Source of the DNA: Actinoplanes xinjiangensis
GTDB lineage: Bacteria > Actinomycetota > Actinomycetes > Mycobacteriales > Micromonosporaceae
Assembly: GCF_003148685.1 (NCBI RefSeq)
Contig: NZ_QGGR01000007.1
Coordinates: forward strand, 1 to 64,000
DNA: 64,000 nt
Direction of reading: 5' to 3'
In this document: in pieces, positions 14,254 through 25,611 of the stretch
Layout of the letters: every line of letters begins with the position of its first letter
Position numbering within the stretch: the first letter of the stretch is position 1
Position numbers and translations under genes: made by a program
The notes under the pieces: model-generated
Seen by the model: the letters and a program-made list of their open reading frames with translations, nothing else
What the model was told of the DNA's origin: nothing
Database searches by the model: none

Positions 14254-15824
14254 GGCGTTCCCTGTTCCTGTCCGACTGGCGGCAGATCCGCAGGTACGCG
14301 GTGCCGGCCCGGATGATCGCCGAGTGCACCGCGGCACGCGGGCGCGGCGACTGGCGGGCCGCCTGCGCGGCCGCCCGCATCGACGTCGACATCGACCCCG
14401 CTCTGGCCGCCGAGGCTCCGCTCGCGCACCTCGCACCCGACCTGCTGCGCTGGCACCTGCCGCGGGCCCTGCACGGCTCCACCGGATTCGCCGCCGGGCA
14501 CCTCTACCTGCTGATCCCCGACGAGCCGGTCCGGCCGGACACGGTGCTGCTCACCGTGCGGTCACCCGACACCCCGGAGGGACGGCAGCGGCTCCGGCTC
14601 GGCGCCGTGCGGGGAGCGGCCGGGCTGCACGACGGCCGGGCGGCGCCGGTTCCGGCGTACCTCTGGGATGTCCGGCACGCCGCCGGGCTGCGCACCGCGC
14701 TCGGCGGCTCACCGCAGCGCCTGCCGCTGCTCACCCCGGCCGGGGAGCCCCGGCCGGAGGACGCCCTCGGCGCCGGTGACGACCTGCCGGCCCGCGCCGA
14801 ACGGGTGTGGCGGGCGCCCCGGCGGCGGCAGGCGTTCGTCGAGGCCGGCTTCCAGCCGGCCGCCGGGCAGGACCAGCAGTGGTCGACCGCCGACCACAGC
14901 TGGCCGCTGGAGCCGCTCGACCCGCTGCGGCTCGCCCACGACGTCCGCTGGCTGGTGGCCCGCCTCGGCGAGCCGGCCTGGACGCTGCTCGGCAACTCCT
15001 ACCGGCAATGCGAGGTGACCATGGACGGCGACGCGATGCGGGTCTCCTGGACCACCGGATCCGACCGGACCGCGAGCACCCGGATCGACCTGGTCCGGTA
15101 TTGCGCCGACCTCGAACTGATCCGGCAGGGCCGGCTCGCACCGGGCGCCCTGCACCCGCTCGTGCGCGACGTTCTCTTCCCCGGGGCTCCGGCGGCCCCG
15201 TTCGTGCCCACCGACGGCGAGCTGGTCCGGGTCCGCTGCGGTGGCGTCTGGCACGAGATCGAGGCACGGCTCGGGCGGCTCGATCCACTCGCGCACACCG
15301 TCGACGAACGGCTGCGGGAACGCGCGGTGCGCGCCTTCGGCGGACCGGTCACCGGCTGTTTCGCGGTCGAGCATCTGTGGTACGGCGCGCTCGGCCGGCT
15401 ACCACGTCGGCTGCGCGCCTACCGGGCCGACCTGTGGCAGCACCTGTTCCACGGCGGTACCCGTACCCTGCTCGAACTCCTCGACACCGGTCTCGACCCG
15501 CAGCTGCGCGACGGCGCCGGCGGCACCCTCATCCACCGGATCGCGGCGTTCGACCACCGGGAGCTGCTGCCCCGCCTGCTCGCCGCCGGCATCGACATCG
15601 ACACCGCCGACAAGGAGGGCAACACCGCCCTGCACCGCATCGTCCTCCAGCACGGGCCGGCCGACGTGATCACCACCCTGCTCGACGCCGGTGCCGACCC
15701 CCGGATCCGCAACCGCAACGGTGAGACGGTGCTCGACTACGCGAAGAAGACGCTGAGGTATAGCAGCCGCCTGCGCCCCGACTTCCAGGAGGCGCTGGAG
15801 CAGCTGCGCAAACAGGCGCGGTGA
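14250..15824 (+). CDS. Ankyrin-repeat protein, paralogue 1
   Basis: 524 residues from GTG 14250, overlapping the LRR stop. The N-terminal ~380 residues are an unrecognised domain, shared with the next gene, beginning WRQIRRYAVPARMIAECTAARGRGDWRAA and containing HLAPDLLRWHLPRAL, AYLWDVRHAAGLRTALGGS and VRCGGVWHEIEARLGRLD. The C-terminal ~130 residues contain about three ankyrin repeats: TRTLLELLDTGLDPQLRDGAGGTLIHRIAAF, ELLPRLLAAGIDIDTADKEGNTALHRIVLQH and DVITTLLDAGADPRIRNRNGETVLDYAKK. Cytosolic. Ankyrin repeats bind proteins; the shared N-terminal domain probably holds the specific activity, but I see no catalytic motif. Confidence 0.85.
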   Translation: MRRSLFLSDWRQIRRYAVPARMIAECTAARGRGDWRAACAAARIDVDIDPALAAEAPLAHLAPDLLRWHLPRALHGSTGFAAGHLYLLIPDEPVRPDTVLLTVRSPDTPEGRQRLRLGAVRGAAGLHDGRAAPVPAYLWDVRHAAGLRTALGGSPQRLPLLTPAGEPRPEDALGAGDDLPARAERVWRAPRRRQAFVEAGFQPAAGQDQQWSTADHSWPLEPLDPLRLAHDVRWLVARLGEPAWTLLGNSYRQCEVTMDGDAMRVSWTTGSDRTASTRIDLVRYCADLELIRQGRLAPGALHPLVRDVLFPGAPAAPFVPTDGELVRVRCGGVWHEIEARLGRLDPLAHTVDERLRERAVRAFGGPVTGCFAVEHLWYGALGRLPRRLRAYRADLWQHLFHGGTRTLLELLDTGLDPQLRDGAGGTLIHRIAAFDHRELLPRLLAAGIDIDTADKEGNTALHRIVLQHGPADVITTLLDAGADPRIRNRNGETVLDYAKKTLRYSSRLRPDFQEALEQLRKQAR

Positions 15825-15828
15825 CGGA

Positions 15829-15843
15829 CGGTTCGCGTATGCT
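15829..15843 (+). promoter_or_regulatory. Weak promoter resembling the cluster's damage promoters
   Basis: GGTTCGCG then TATGCT (15838-15843), followed by CCGGT, resembles the downstream half of the promoters at 13018 and 17743. The upstream TGTCGGTG element is absent or badly degenerate. It lies 25 bases before the second ankyrin gene. It may be a constitutive -10 or a decayed copy. Confidence 0.3.
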
Positions 15844-15867
15844 CCGGTCGGTTCGGAAGGGGTTGTG

Positions 15868-17706
15868 GTGAGCGGTCACGATCCACTCGCGCTCGCCGAG
15901 TGGCAGCGCATCCGCCGCTATGCCGTACCGCAGCGGATGATCACCGAATGTGCCGCGGCCCGGCAGCGCGGTGACCAGCGGGCCGCCTGGACGGCCGGCC
16001 GGATCGACGTGACCGACGCCTTCGCGGAACTGACCACCCACCTCGCGCCCGACCTGCTGCGCTGGCACCTGCCGCGGGCCCTCGGCGGGTACACCACGCT
16101 CGCCGTCGACCAGCGCTACGTACTCGTCCCGGCCGGCGCGGTGATCGACCCGGAAACCGAGGTGCCCGTCCTGGACGCGCTCTCGTCGATGTTCGGTTCC
16201 CAGCGGCTCAGCCTCGGCACCGCCCGCTGGGGAGAGCTGAACCCGGCAGAGGTGTCACTGCTGCCCGCCCACCTGTGGGACGCCCGCCACGCCGATGAGC
16301 TGCGGACCGCGATCGGTGGCTCCGCCGAGCGGGCGCCCGGGTTCACCGCCGACGGTGTCCCGCTGCCGGCTGAGGCGCTCGGGCGCGGGAACGACCCGGC
16401 GTCGCGGGCCGAGCGGGTGCGCCTCGCGCCCACCCTCTCCGCAGCGTTCGCCGAAGCCGGGTTCGTCATCGGTGACGAACCCGGGGTGCCCTGGCCCGGC
16501 TATCCGGACGAGACGACCATGCGGTCCGTCGACCCGACACGGCTGGCCGATCACGTACGGCGGTTCGCCCGGCAGTTCGGCATGAACACCTGGATGCTCT
16601 GGCTCGGCTATCCCGCGTACCTGCGATGCGACGTGGACGGCGACACCGTGCGGGTCACGCCGCAGACCGCCGGCGGCCATCGCTACTCGGCTACGCGGGG
16701 CCTACCCCGCCTCCTGCCGGACCTGGTCCGCTATCAGGTCGACCTCGACCTGATCCGGGCCGGCCGGATCACCCCGGCTGAGGTGCATCCGATCGTCCGT
16801 GCCGCGTTGTTCCCCGGCGTTCCCGGGTCGGCGGTCGTTCCGGCTCCCGTGACCGGTCTGGCATCGGCGGTGGATCGGGCTTCCGTGGCTGGCCCGGCGT
16901 CGGCGGTGGTTCGGGATTCCGCGGCCGGTCTGGCGTCGGCGGTCGTTCCGGCTTCCGTGGCTGGTCCGGCGTCCGCGGTGGTCGGGGATTCCGTGGTTGG
17001 TGGTTCGGTGCCGTCGGGGGTCTGGGGTTCCGTGGCCGCCGGTTCGGTCTCGGCCGGCGCTTCGGATCTCGTCGCCGAACCGGTGCCGGTGGTCGTTGTC
17101 GGGGCCGTCCGGGTCCGGTGCCGCGGCGAATGGCACGAGATCGGAGTCCGGCTCGGGCGGCTCGACCTGGTAACGCACACCGACACCGAGCGGCAGCGCG
17201 AACGTGCGCTCAGCGCCTTCGGCGGCACCGTCAGCGGATGCTTCGCCGCCGAGCAGGCGTGGCACGGCGCACCCGGCCGCCTACCCCGTCGGCTCCGCGC
17301 ACACCGCGAGGACCTGTGGCAGCTCATGATCCACGGCGGTACCCGGACCGTGCTCGAACTCCTCGACGCCGGCATGGACCCGCACCTGCGTGACAGCCGG
17401 GGACGGACGCTGATGCACCGGATCCGCTCCTTCGACCATTCCCGTCTGCTACCGCGCCTGCTCGCCGAGGGCCTCGACATCAACGCCCGCGACAAGGAGG
17501 GCAGCACACCGCTCTACCTCGCCGTGGTCCACCAGTGGCCGGCCGGCCTGATCATCGCCCTGACCGAAGCCGGCGCCGACCCACACCTGCCCAACCAGGA
17601 CGACATGTCGGTGATCGACCACTGCGACGAGATCCTCAACTACCACGAAGACCTCGACCCCGACTTCGAGGCCGCCGTGGCTCACCTGCGGAAACGCTCA
17701 GCCTGA
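15868..17706 (+). CDS. Ankyrin-repeat protein, paralogue 2, with 12-residue repeat insertion
   Basis: 612 residues from GTG 15868; this start is preferred over GTG 15865 because GGAAGGGG is then five bases away. It is a paralogue of the preceding protein along its whole length: WQRIRRYAVPQRMITECAAARQRGDQRAA, HLAPDLLRWHLPRALGG, AHLWDARHADELRTAIGGS, VRCRGEWHEIGVRLGRLD, and three C-terminal ankyrin repeats (TRTVLELLDAGMDPHLRDSRGRTLMHRI and following). It differs by an insertion at about residues 320-410 made of five 12-residue units rich in Ser, Ala and Val, lying between the N-terminal domain and the conserved HEIGVRLGR segment. The insertion is probably a flexible linker grown by slippage. Function unknown. 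Confidence 0.85.
   Translation: MSGHDPLALAEWQRIRRYAVPQRMITECAAARQRGDQRAAWTAGRIDVTDAFAELTTHLAPDLLRWHLPRALGGYTTLAVDQRYVLVPAGAVIDPETEVPVLDALSSMFGSQRLSLGTARWGELNPAEVSLLPAHLWDARHADELRTAIGGSAERAPGFTADGVPLPAEALGRGNDPASRAERVRLAPTLSAAFAEAGFVIGDEPGVPWPGYPDETTMRSVDPTRLADHVRRFARQFGMNTWMLWLGYPAYLRCDVDGDTVRVTPQTAGGHRYSATRGLPRLLPDLVRYQVDLDLIRAGRITPAEVHPIVRAALFPGVPGSAVVPAPVTGLASAVDRASVAGPASAVVRDSAAGLASAVVPASVAGPASAVVGDSVVGGSVPSGVWGSVAAGSVSAGASDLVAEPVPVVVVGAVRVRCRGEWHEIGVRLGRLDLVTHTDTERQRERALSAFGGTVSGCFAAEQAWHGAPGRLPRRLRAHREDLWQLMIHGGTRTVLELLDAGMDPHLRDSRGRTLMHRIRSFDHSRLLPRLLAEGLDINARDKEGSTPLYLAVVHQWPAGLIIALTEAGADPHLPNQDDMSVIDHCDEILNYHEDLDPDFEAAVAHLRKRSA
16828..17007 (+). repeat. In-frame 36-base tandem repeat inside ankyrin paralogue 2
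   Basis: Five consecutive 36-base units, each encoding a 12-residue block of the form SAVVxxSxAGxA. Unit boundaries are near 16828, 16864, 16900, 16936 and 16972; the last is diverged. The first ankyrin paralogue lacks the repeat, so it arose after the duplication, probably by replication slippage. Confidence 0.8.
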
Positions 17707-17742
17707 GCCGGTCCACCGCCCGGCGCGAAATCGTGGCCGGAA

Positions 17743-17765
17743 ATGTCGGTGGGCTCGCGTATGCT
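17743..17765 (+). promoter_or_regulatory. PafBC-type (RecA-NDp) DNA-damage promoter 2
   Basis: ATGTCGGTG, eight bases (GGCTCGCG), then TATGCT. It fits the RecA-NDp consensus and is identical to the motif at 13018 except for one base in the -10 (A to T). It lies about 300 bases before the MoxR gene, ahead of the 31-base repeat array, so the array would be in the 5' leader. Confidence 0.65.
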
Positions 17766-17820
17766 CCCGGCCACCGCCTACCTCCGGGGATCTTGTCGAT
17801 GTTCTTTCCAGAGAGAGTGC

Positions 17821-18068
17821 ATGACCGCCGGGCTCGTTCCTGGGAGTCTGCAGGATCGCCGGGCTCCTTCCTGGGAGTCCGCATGCCTGGCGGGCTGATT
17901 CCTGGGAGTCCGCATGCCTGCGGGGCTCAATCCCGGGAGTCCGCAGGACCGCTGCGCTTGTTCCAGGGGCCGTGTGACCGGCCGCGTTCATTTCAGGAGA
18001 CGTGCGTGACTGCCGGGCTCATTTCAGGGGAGAGCACATGACCGCCGGAATCGACCCAGGGAGTGTGC
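17821..18068 (+). repeat. Array of eight 31-base units each carrying an RBS and start codon
   Basis: Eight degenerate units of 29-32 bases (starts near 17821, 17852, 17883, 17914, 17945, 17974, 18006, 18038) lead directly into the MoxR start at 18069. The typical unit is ATGACCGCCGGGCT..., then TTCCTGGGAGT or similar, so each repeats the gene's own initiation region: a start codon followed by codons for Thr-Ala-Gly-Leu, and a GGGAG/AGGAG ribosome site for the next unit. Because 31 is not a multiple of three, successive starts fall in different frames. The last ones form short ORFs with stops overlapping the next start, such as GTG 18006, whose TGA overlaps ATG 18038. Not a CRISPR: there are no spacers. 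Confidence 0.85.
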
Positions 18069-19247
18069 ATGACCGCCGGGCTTGAGGCCGCCGACGTTCT
18101 GCTGCGCCGGATCCGGGTCACCCGGACCGAGCCGGTCACCGACCACCGGGCCGCCGCCCTGTCGCTGTGCGTAGCCGCCAACCTGCCGGTGCTGCTCTGG
18201 GGCGAACCGGGCATCGGCAAATCGGCGACCCTGGCACAGCTCGCCGACGGTCTCGGCCTGCCGTTGGAGACGGTGATCGCCAGCGTGCACGAGCCGTCCG
18301 ACTTCGCCGGCCTGCCCATCGTCGGCGACGACCCGGCCGTCCAGGGCGTCCCGATGGCCCCACCCGACTGGGCGGTCCGGCTCGCCCGACACGGCCGTGG
18401 CCTGCTCTTCTTCGACGAGCTGTCGTCCGCACCGCCCGCCGTGCAGGCCGCCCTGCTCCGCGTCGTCCTGGAGCGCCGGGTCGGTAGCCTCACCCTCCCC
18501 GACGAGGTCCGGATCGTCGCCGCCGCCAACCCGCCGTCCTCCGCCGCCGACGGTTGGCACCTGAGCCCACCCCTGGCCAACCGTTTCGTCCACCTGCACT
18601 GGATCCACGACCCGCGCGTCGTCGCCCGCGGCCTGGCCGGGGTGTGGCCGCGTATCGACGTGCCGACCGTCGACCCGGACCGGGCCGCCGGCGCGCTCGC
18701 CCGGGCCCGTGGCGTGATCGCCGGCTTCCTCACCGCCCGGCCCGGCCTCACCCACCACCTGCCCACCGACGCCGAGGCCCGCGGGGGAGCCTGGCCGTCC
18801 CCGCGCACCTGGGACATGGCGTTGCGCCTGCTCGTCTTCCACTTCTGCGCCGGCACCAGCCGGGAGGCACTGGCCACCGCCGTCATCGGCGCCGTCGGCG
18901 ACGGCGCCGGCCTGGAACTCACCACCTACCTCGACGAGGTCGACCTGCCCGATCCCGAGCGCGTCCTCGCCAACCCGGCGGCCTTCGCCCTTCCCGATCG
19001 CGGCGACCGTCAGCTGGCGTTCCTCACCGCGGTGATCGCCGCCATCGAAGCGCGGGTGACGCGCGAACGCTGGGAAGCCGGCTGGACGGTCCTGGCCAAG
19101 GCCGTCGACGCCGGTGTTCCCGACGTGGCCGCCCGGGCAGCCTTCGACCTGGCCCGCATGCGCGACCCGTCCTGGCCGGTCCCGGCGTCGATCGACGCGT
19201 TCCTCGAGGTGCTCACCGCTTCCGGATTGCTGACCGGTGGCTCCTGA
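18069..19247 (+). CDS. MoxR-type AAA+ ATPase
   Basis: 392 residues. Walker A is GEPGIGKSA near residue 45, Walker B is LLFFDEL near residue 118, and the sensor region reads VRIVAAANPPSSAADG. The central segment HEPSDFAGLPIV with VPMAPPDWAVRL is typical of MoxR/RavA relatives. These ATPases act as chaperones or remodelling motors with von Willebrand factor A partner proteins, the partner here being the next gene, which overlaps it by 11 bases. Start ATG 18069 was chosen over the GTG at 18063 because CAGGGAG is then 6 bases ahead and the start matches the repeat unit. Expression is likely driven by the damage-type promoter at 17743 through the 31-base initiation array. Confidence 0.9.
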   Translation: MTAGLEAADVLLRRIRVTRTEPVTDHRAAALSLCVAANLPVLLWGEPGIGKSATLAQLADGLGLPLETVIASVHEPSDFAGLPIVGDDPAVQGVPMAPPDWAVRLARHGRGLLFFDELSSAPPAVQAALLRVVLERRVGSLTLPDEVRIVAAANPPSSAADGWHLSPPLANRFVHLHWIHDPRVVARGLAGVWPRIDVPTVDPDRAAGALARARGVIAGFLTARPGLTHHLPTDAEARGGAWPSPRTWDMALRLLVFHFCAGTSREALATAVIGAVGDGAGLELTTYLDEVDLPDPERVLANPAAFALPDRGDRQLAFLTAVIAAIEARVTRERWEAGWTVLAKAVDAGVPDVAARAAFDLARMRDPSWPVPASIDAFLEVLTASGLLTGGS

Positions 19248-20895
19248 CCCGCCCCCACCCATCCCGGCCGACTCCGGCCCGGGGGCCCGGCCACACCCGG
19301 TACCGCCTCGACGTGATTCCCCTGACGGGCCGACCGTCCCGCTGTCTTCCGCCGCCCCGGACGGCCCGGGTGGCCCGGCCGCGGTGGCCTCCCCGGGCAG
19401 CCCGCCGGAGCCGGCGACAGCTCGAGGTGCGTCCCAGGTGGGGCCCGTGCCGCCGCTTCAGCGGGCTTCTTCCCAAGTGGGGCCGGTGGTGCCGTCTCGG
19501 CCGGCTTCTTTACCGGTGGAGCCGGTCGTGCCGTCCCAACGAGCCTCTTCGCCGAGGGTGCCGGTCGTGCCGTCTCGGCGGGCTTCTGTACCGGTGGTGC
19601 CGTCTCCGCAGGATTCTGCCCCGGTGGAGCTGGATTCGCCGTCGCTTGAACGGGCTTCGTCCCGGGTGGAGCCTGGAGTACCGGCTGAGGCCCGGGCCGA
19701 GCGGCCGGCCGACGCCGGCCGGGTTCTGGACCGGACGAAACTGCTGGCCGCGCGTCTGAAAGCGGCCGGCTCCCAGCCCTACCTGGCGTCCGCCCTCTAC
19801 AGCCTGACCGTGGTGCCCAGTTACGGAGTGCCGAGCATGGGCGTTGACCGGCACTGGCGCTGCTACGTGAATCCGGCGTTCGTCGATGCCACACCGGTGT
19901 TCGAGCTGGCCGCGGTCTGGGTGCACGAGGTCGCTCACCTGCTGCGCGACCATCACGGCCGGGCCGGCCTGCTGGCGCCGGAGCTGCGCCACGATCACCA
20001 TCGGATCAACATCGCGCAGGACTGCGAGATCAACGACGACATCTCGGCACTGCCGTCGAACGCGTTGCGCCCGAGCATGTTCGATCTGCCGGACGGGCGG
20101 ATGTTCGAGCAGTACCTGCCGGGTATCCCACCGTCCCGGCACCAGCCGGAGTGCGGTTCGGGGGCGCACGGCCACCGGATGCCGTGGGAGGTGTCCGACG
20201 CGGCCCGGGTCAGCCCGGTCGAGGCGGCGGCGATCCGGCGCCAGACCGCCAACGAGATGCGTGCCCACGCCAAGGCCCGGGGACGGATCCCGGCCGGTTG
20301 GCGCCGCTGGGCCGACGAGATCCTGGAACCCACCGTCGACTGGCGACGGGCTCTCACCGGTGCTGTCCGGGAGGCCGCGTCCTGGGCTTCCGGGGCGGTC
20401 GACTACACCTATCAGCGTCCGTCACGGCGCGGGTCGGCCGTACCCCGTGTGGTCTTTCCGAGCCTGCGCCGCCCGATGCCGAGGGTGGCCGTCGTCGTCG
20501 ACACGTCCGGTTCGATGGGTGACGGCGAGTTGCGCGCTGTTCTCGGTGAGGTCGCGGGCGTGCTGCGTACCGTTGGCATCGGCCGTAATCGGGTCACCGT
20601 CCTGTCCTGTGACGCCGACGTCCACGCCGTGCGCCGTGCGAACACGGTCGGTGACGTGGTCCTGGAGGGTGGCGGCGGCACCGACATGCGGGTCGGCATC
20701 GAGCAGGCGATGCGTACGCAGGAGCGCCCGCACATCATCATCGTCCTGACCGACGGTTACACCCCGTGGCCGGAGTCCCGTCCCGGCAACGTTCGCGTGA
20801 TCGCAGGCGTGGTCGGCGAAGGCGCCGACCCCCCACCGTCCTGGATAGAGACCGTCACCATCCCCCTCGACCAGGTGTCCGCCGGCCAGCATTAG
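19237..20895 (+). CDS. DUF2201-type metallopeptidase-VWA protein, partner of MoxR
   Basis: 552 residues. Residues 1-170 are a low-complexity Pro/Ser/Val/Arg region with imperfect repeats (PVVPSxxAS). From about residue 175 there is a putative metallopeptidase domain with HEVAHLLRDHH, the HExxH zinc motif, and AQDCEINDDISALP downstream, which supplies acidic ligands in this family. The C-terminal ~140 residues are a VWA-like domain with the MIDAS motif DTSGSMG, a Thr in GGGGTDMRVG and an Asp in VLTDGYTPWP. MoxR plus VWA pairs work as ATP-driven remodelling or metal-chelation machines. The zinc motif suggests substrate cleavage after recruitment by the LRR or ankyrin proteins; this is inference. 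Confidence 0.88.
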   Translation: MAPDPPPPIPADSGPGARPHPVPPRRDSPDGPTVPLSSAAPDGPGGPAAVASPGSPPEPATARGASQVGPVPPLQRASSQVGPVVPSRPASLPVEPVVPSQRASSPRVPVVPSRRASVPVVPSPQDSAPVELDSPSLERASSRVEPGVPAEARAERPADAGRVLDRTKLLAARLKAAGSQPYLASALYSLTVVPSYGVPSMGVDRHWRCYVNPAFVDATPVFELAAVWVHEVAHLLRDHHGRAGLLAPELRHDHHRINIAQDCEINDDISALPSNALRPSMFDLPDGRMFEQYLPGIPPSRHQPECGSGAHGHRMPWEVSDAARVSPVEAAAIRRQTANEMRAHAKARGRIPAGWRRWADEILEPTVDWRRALTGAVREAASWASGAVDYTYQRPSRRGSAVPRVVFPSLRRPMPRVAVVVDTSGSMGDGELRAVLGEVAGVLRTVGIGRNRVTVLSCDADVHAVRRANTVGDVVLEGGGGTDMRVGIEQAMRTQERPHIIIVLTDGYTPWPESRPGNVRVIAGVVGEGADPPPSWIETVTIPLDQVSAGQH

Positions 20896-20946
20896 GGCGG
20901 CTCGCCCCCTTTCCGGCACATGCCGACGGCCGCCGATCCAGCTCGG

Positions 20947-21190
20947 CTGGTCCTCACCGTCCTCTCAACGGCCTTGAGACAGCGGTGGGGTCCAGCCGGC
21001 AGGGTTCGGCTGGTTGTCACCGTTGTCTCGGTGGCCTTGAGGCAGCGGTGGGGTCCAGCTGGGAGGGTTCGGCTGGTTGTCACCGTTGTCTCGGTGGCCT
21101 TGAGGCAGCGGTGGGGTCCAGCCGGGAGGATGCGGCTGGCTGTCACCGTTGTCTCGGCGGCCTTGAGGCAGCGGTGGGGTCCAGCCGGGG
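20947..21190 (+). repeat. 63-base tandem repeat array after the VWA gene
   Basis: About 3.9 copies of a 63-base unit: a partial 25-base copy from 20947, then units at 20972, 21035 and 21098, and a partial copy from 21161. Copies 2 and 3 are almost identical, so expansion is recent. As 63 is divisible by three, several frames stay open across it, but none shows believable protein sequence or a ribosome site. The array begins ~50 bases after the VWA stop. Confidence 0.85.
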
Positions 21191-21553
21191 GTGACCCAAC
21201 GGTGCGCCGGACGGGGCCTCGTGCGGCCGGTGCGGGGCGGGTGCGGGTGCCGTCGCCGGGGTTGCCGCCGCCACAGGTTCGCATGATCGCGGGGTGCCGT
21301 GAGCGTCGAGGCTGGGGTCGGCGTGGGTGACGGCGCCGTCGGGGTTGAGGTCGCCGGCGTGTCGGCTGTCCGTGGTGACGGGGCGCCGGAGGGGTCCACG
21401 GGCTACAGGCGCCGTCCTGTCCTGTGGTCGACACGGCCAGCATGGAAGCGTGCATTGCCCATTGTCAACGCGACTATTCCGAACGCGCCGGCGTGACAGA
21501 TTTTCGGACATCATCTTGTTCACATTCCGCATTCATTGATCGACCGCCTTCGC
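21191..21553. other. Non-coding stretch between repeat array and hemicellulase operon
   Basis: About 360 bases with no gene I can support. The last 90 bases are unusually AT-rich for this genome (around 21490-21550) and lead into the -35 of the GH127 promoter. No clear terminator hairpin for the VWA gene is visible. Confidence 0.5.
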
Positions 21554-21582
21554 TTGACATGGTGGAAACGCCGCCTTAACGT
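21554..21582 (+). promoter_or_regulatory. Candidate sigma-70-type promoter of hemicellulase operon
   Basis: TTGACA at 21554-21559, 17 bases, then TAACGT at 21577-21582. It lies ~195 bases before the GH127 start, leaving a long leader. A direct repeat of GTCATAC (21596-21602 and 21603-21609) just downstream of the -10 could be a repressor site. Confidence 0.5.
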
Positions 21583-21776
21583 CGGCCGAGCAAAGGTCAT
21601 ACGTCATACGCAGGCAGGACGGCCCCGCCGGCCCGTCCCGCGATCCCCACTGCGCTGACGCCGCCCCCACGTCGAGCGGATCGATCTCCAACCGGCCCGA
21701 CCACGTCGCCGACGTGTCCGAACCGGTGACGAGCCGATCGGACGCCGACGTCATCCCCCCTGCGCTGGAGTTCCCC

Positions 21777-25558
<3,782 letters not shown>

Positions 25559-25611
25559 CCCCCGCCGTGCCCGTCAGCCCACGCCGTCCTTCCACCAGAC
25601 AGGGGACCCCG

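Noticed and set aside
17821-18068. 31-base repeat array as a CRISPR
   Set aside because: Units are contiguous with no unique spacers and no cas genes are nearby; each unit carries an RBS and start codon instead.
20920-21330. Open frame through the 63-base repeats as a repeat protein
   Set aside because: It is open only because the unit length is a multiple of three; no ribosome site, no signal, and implausible composition on both strands.
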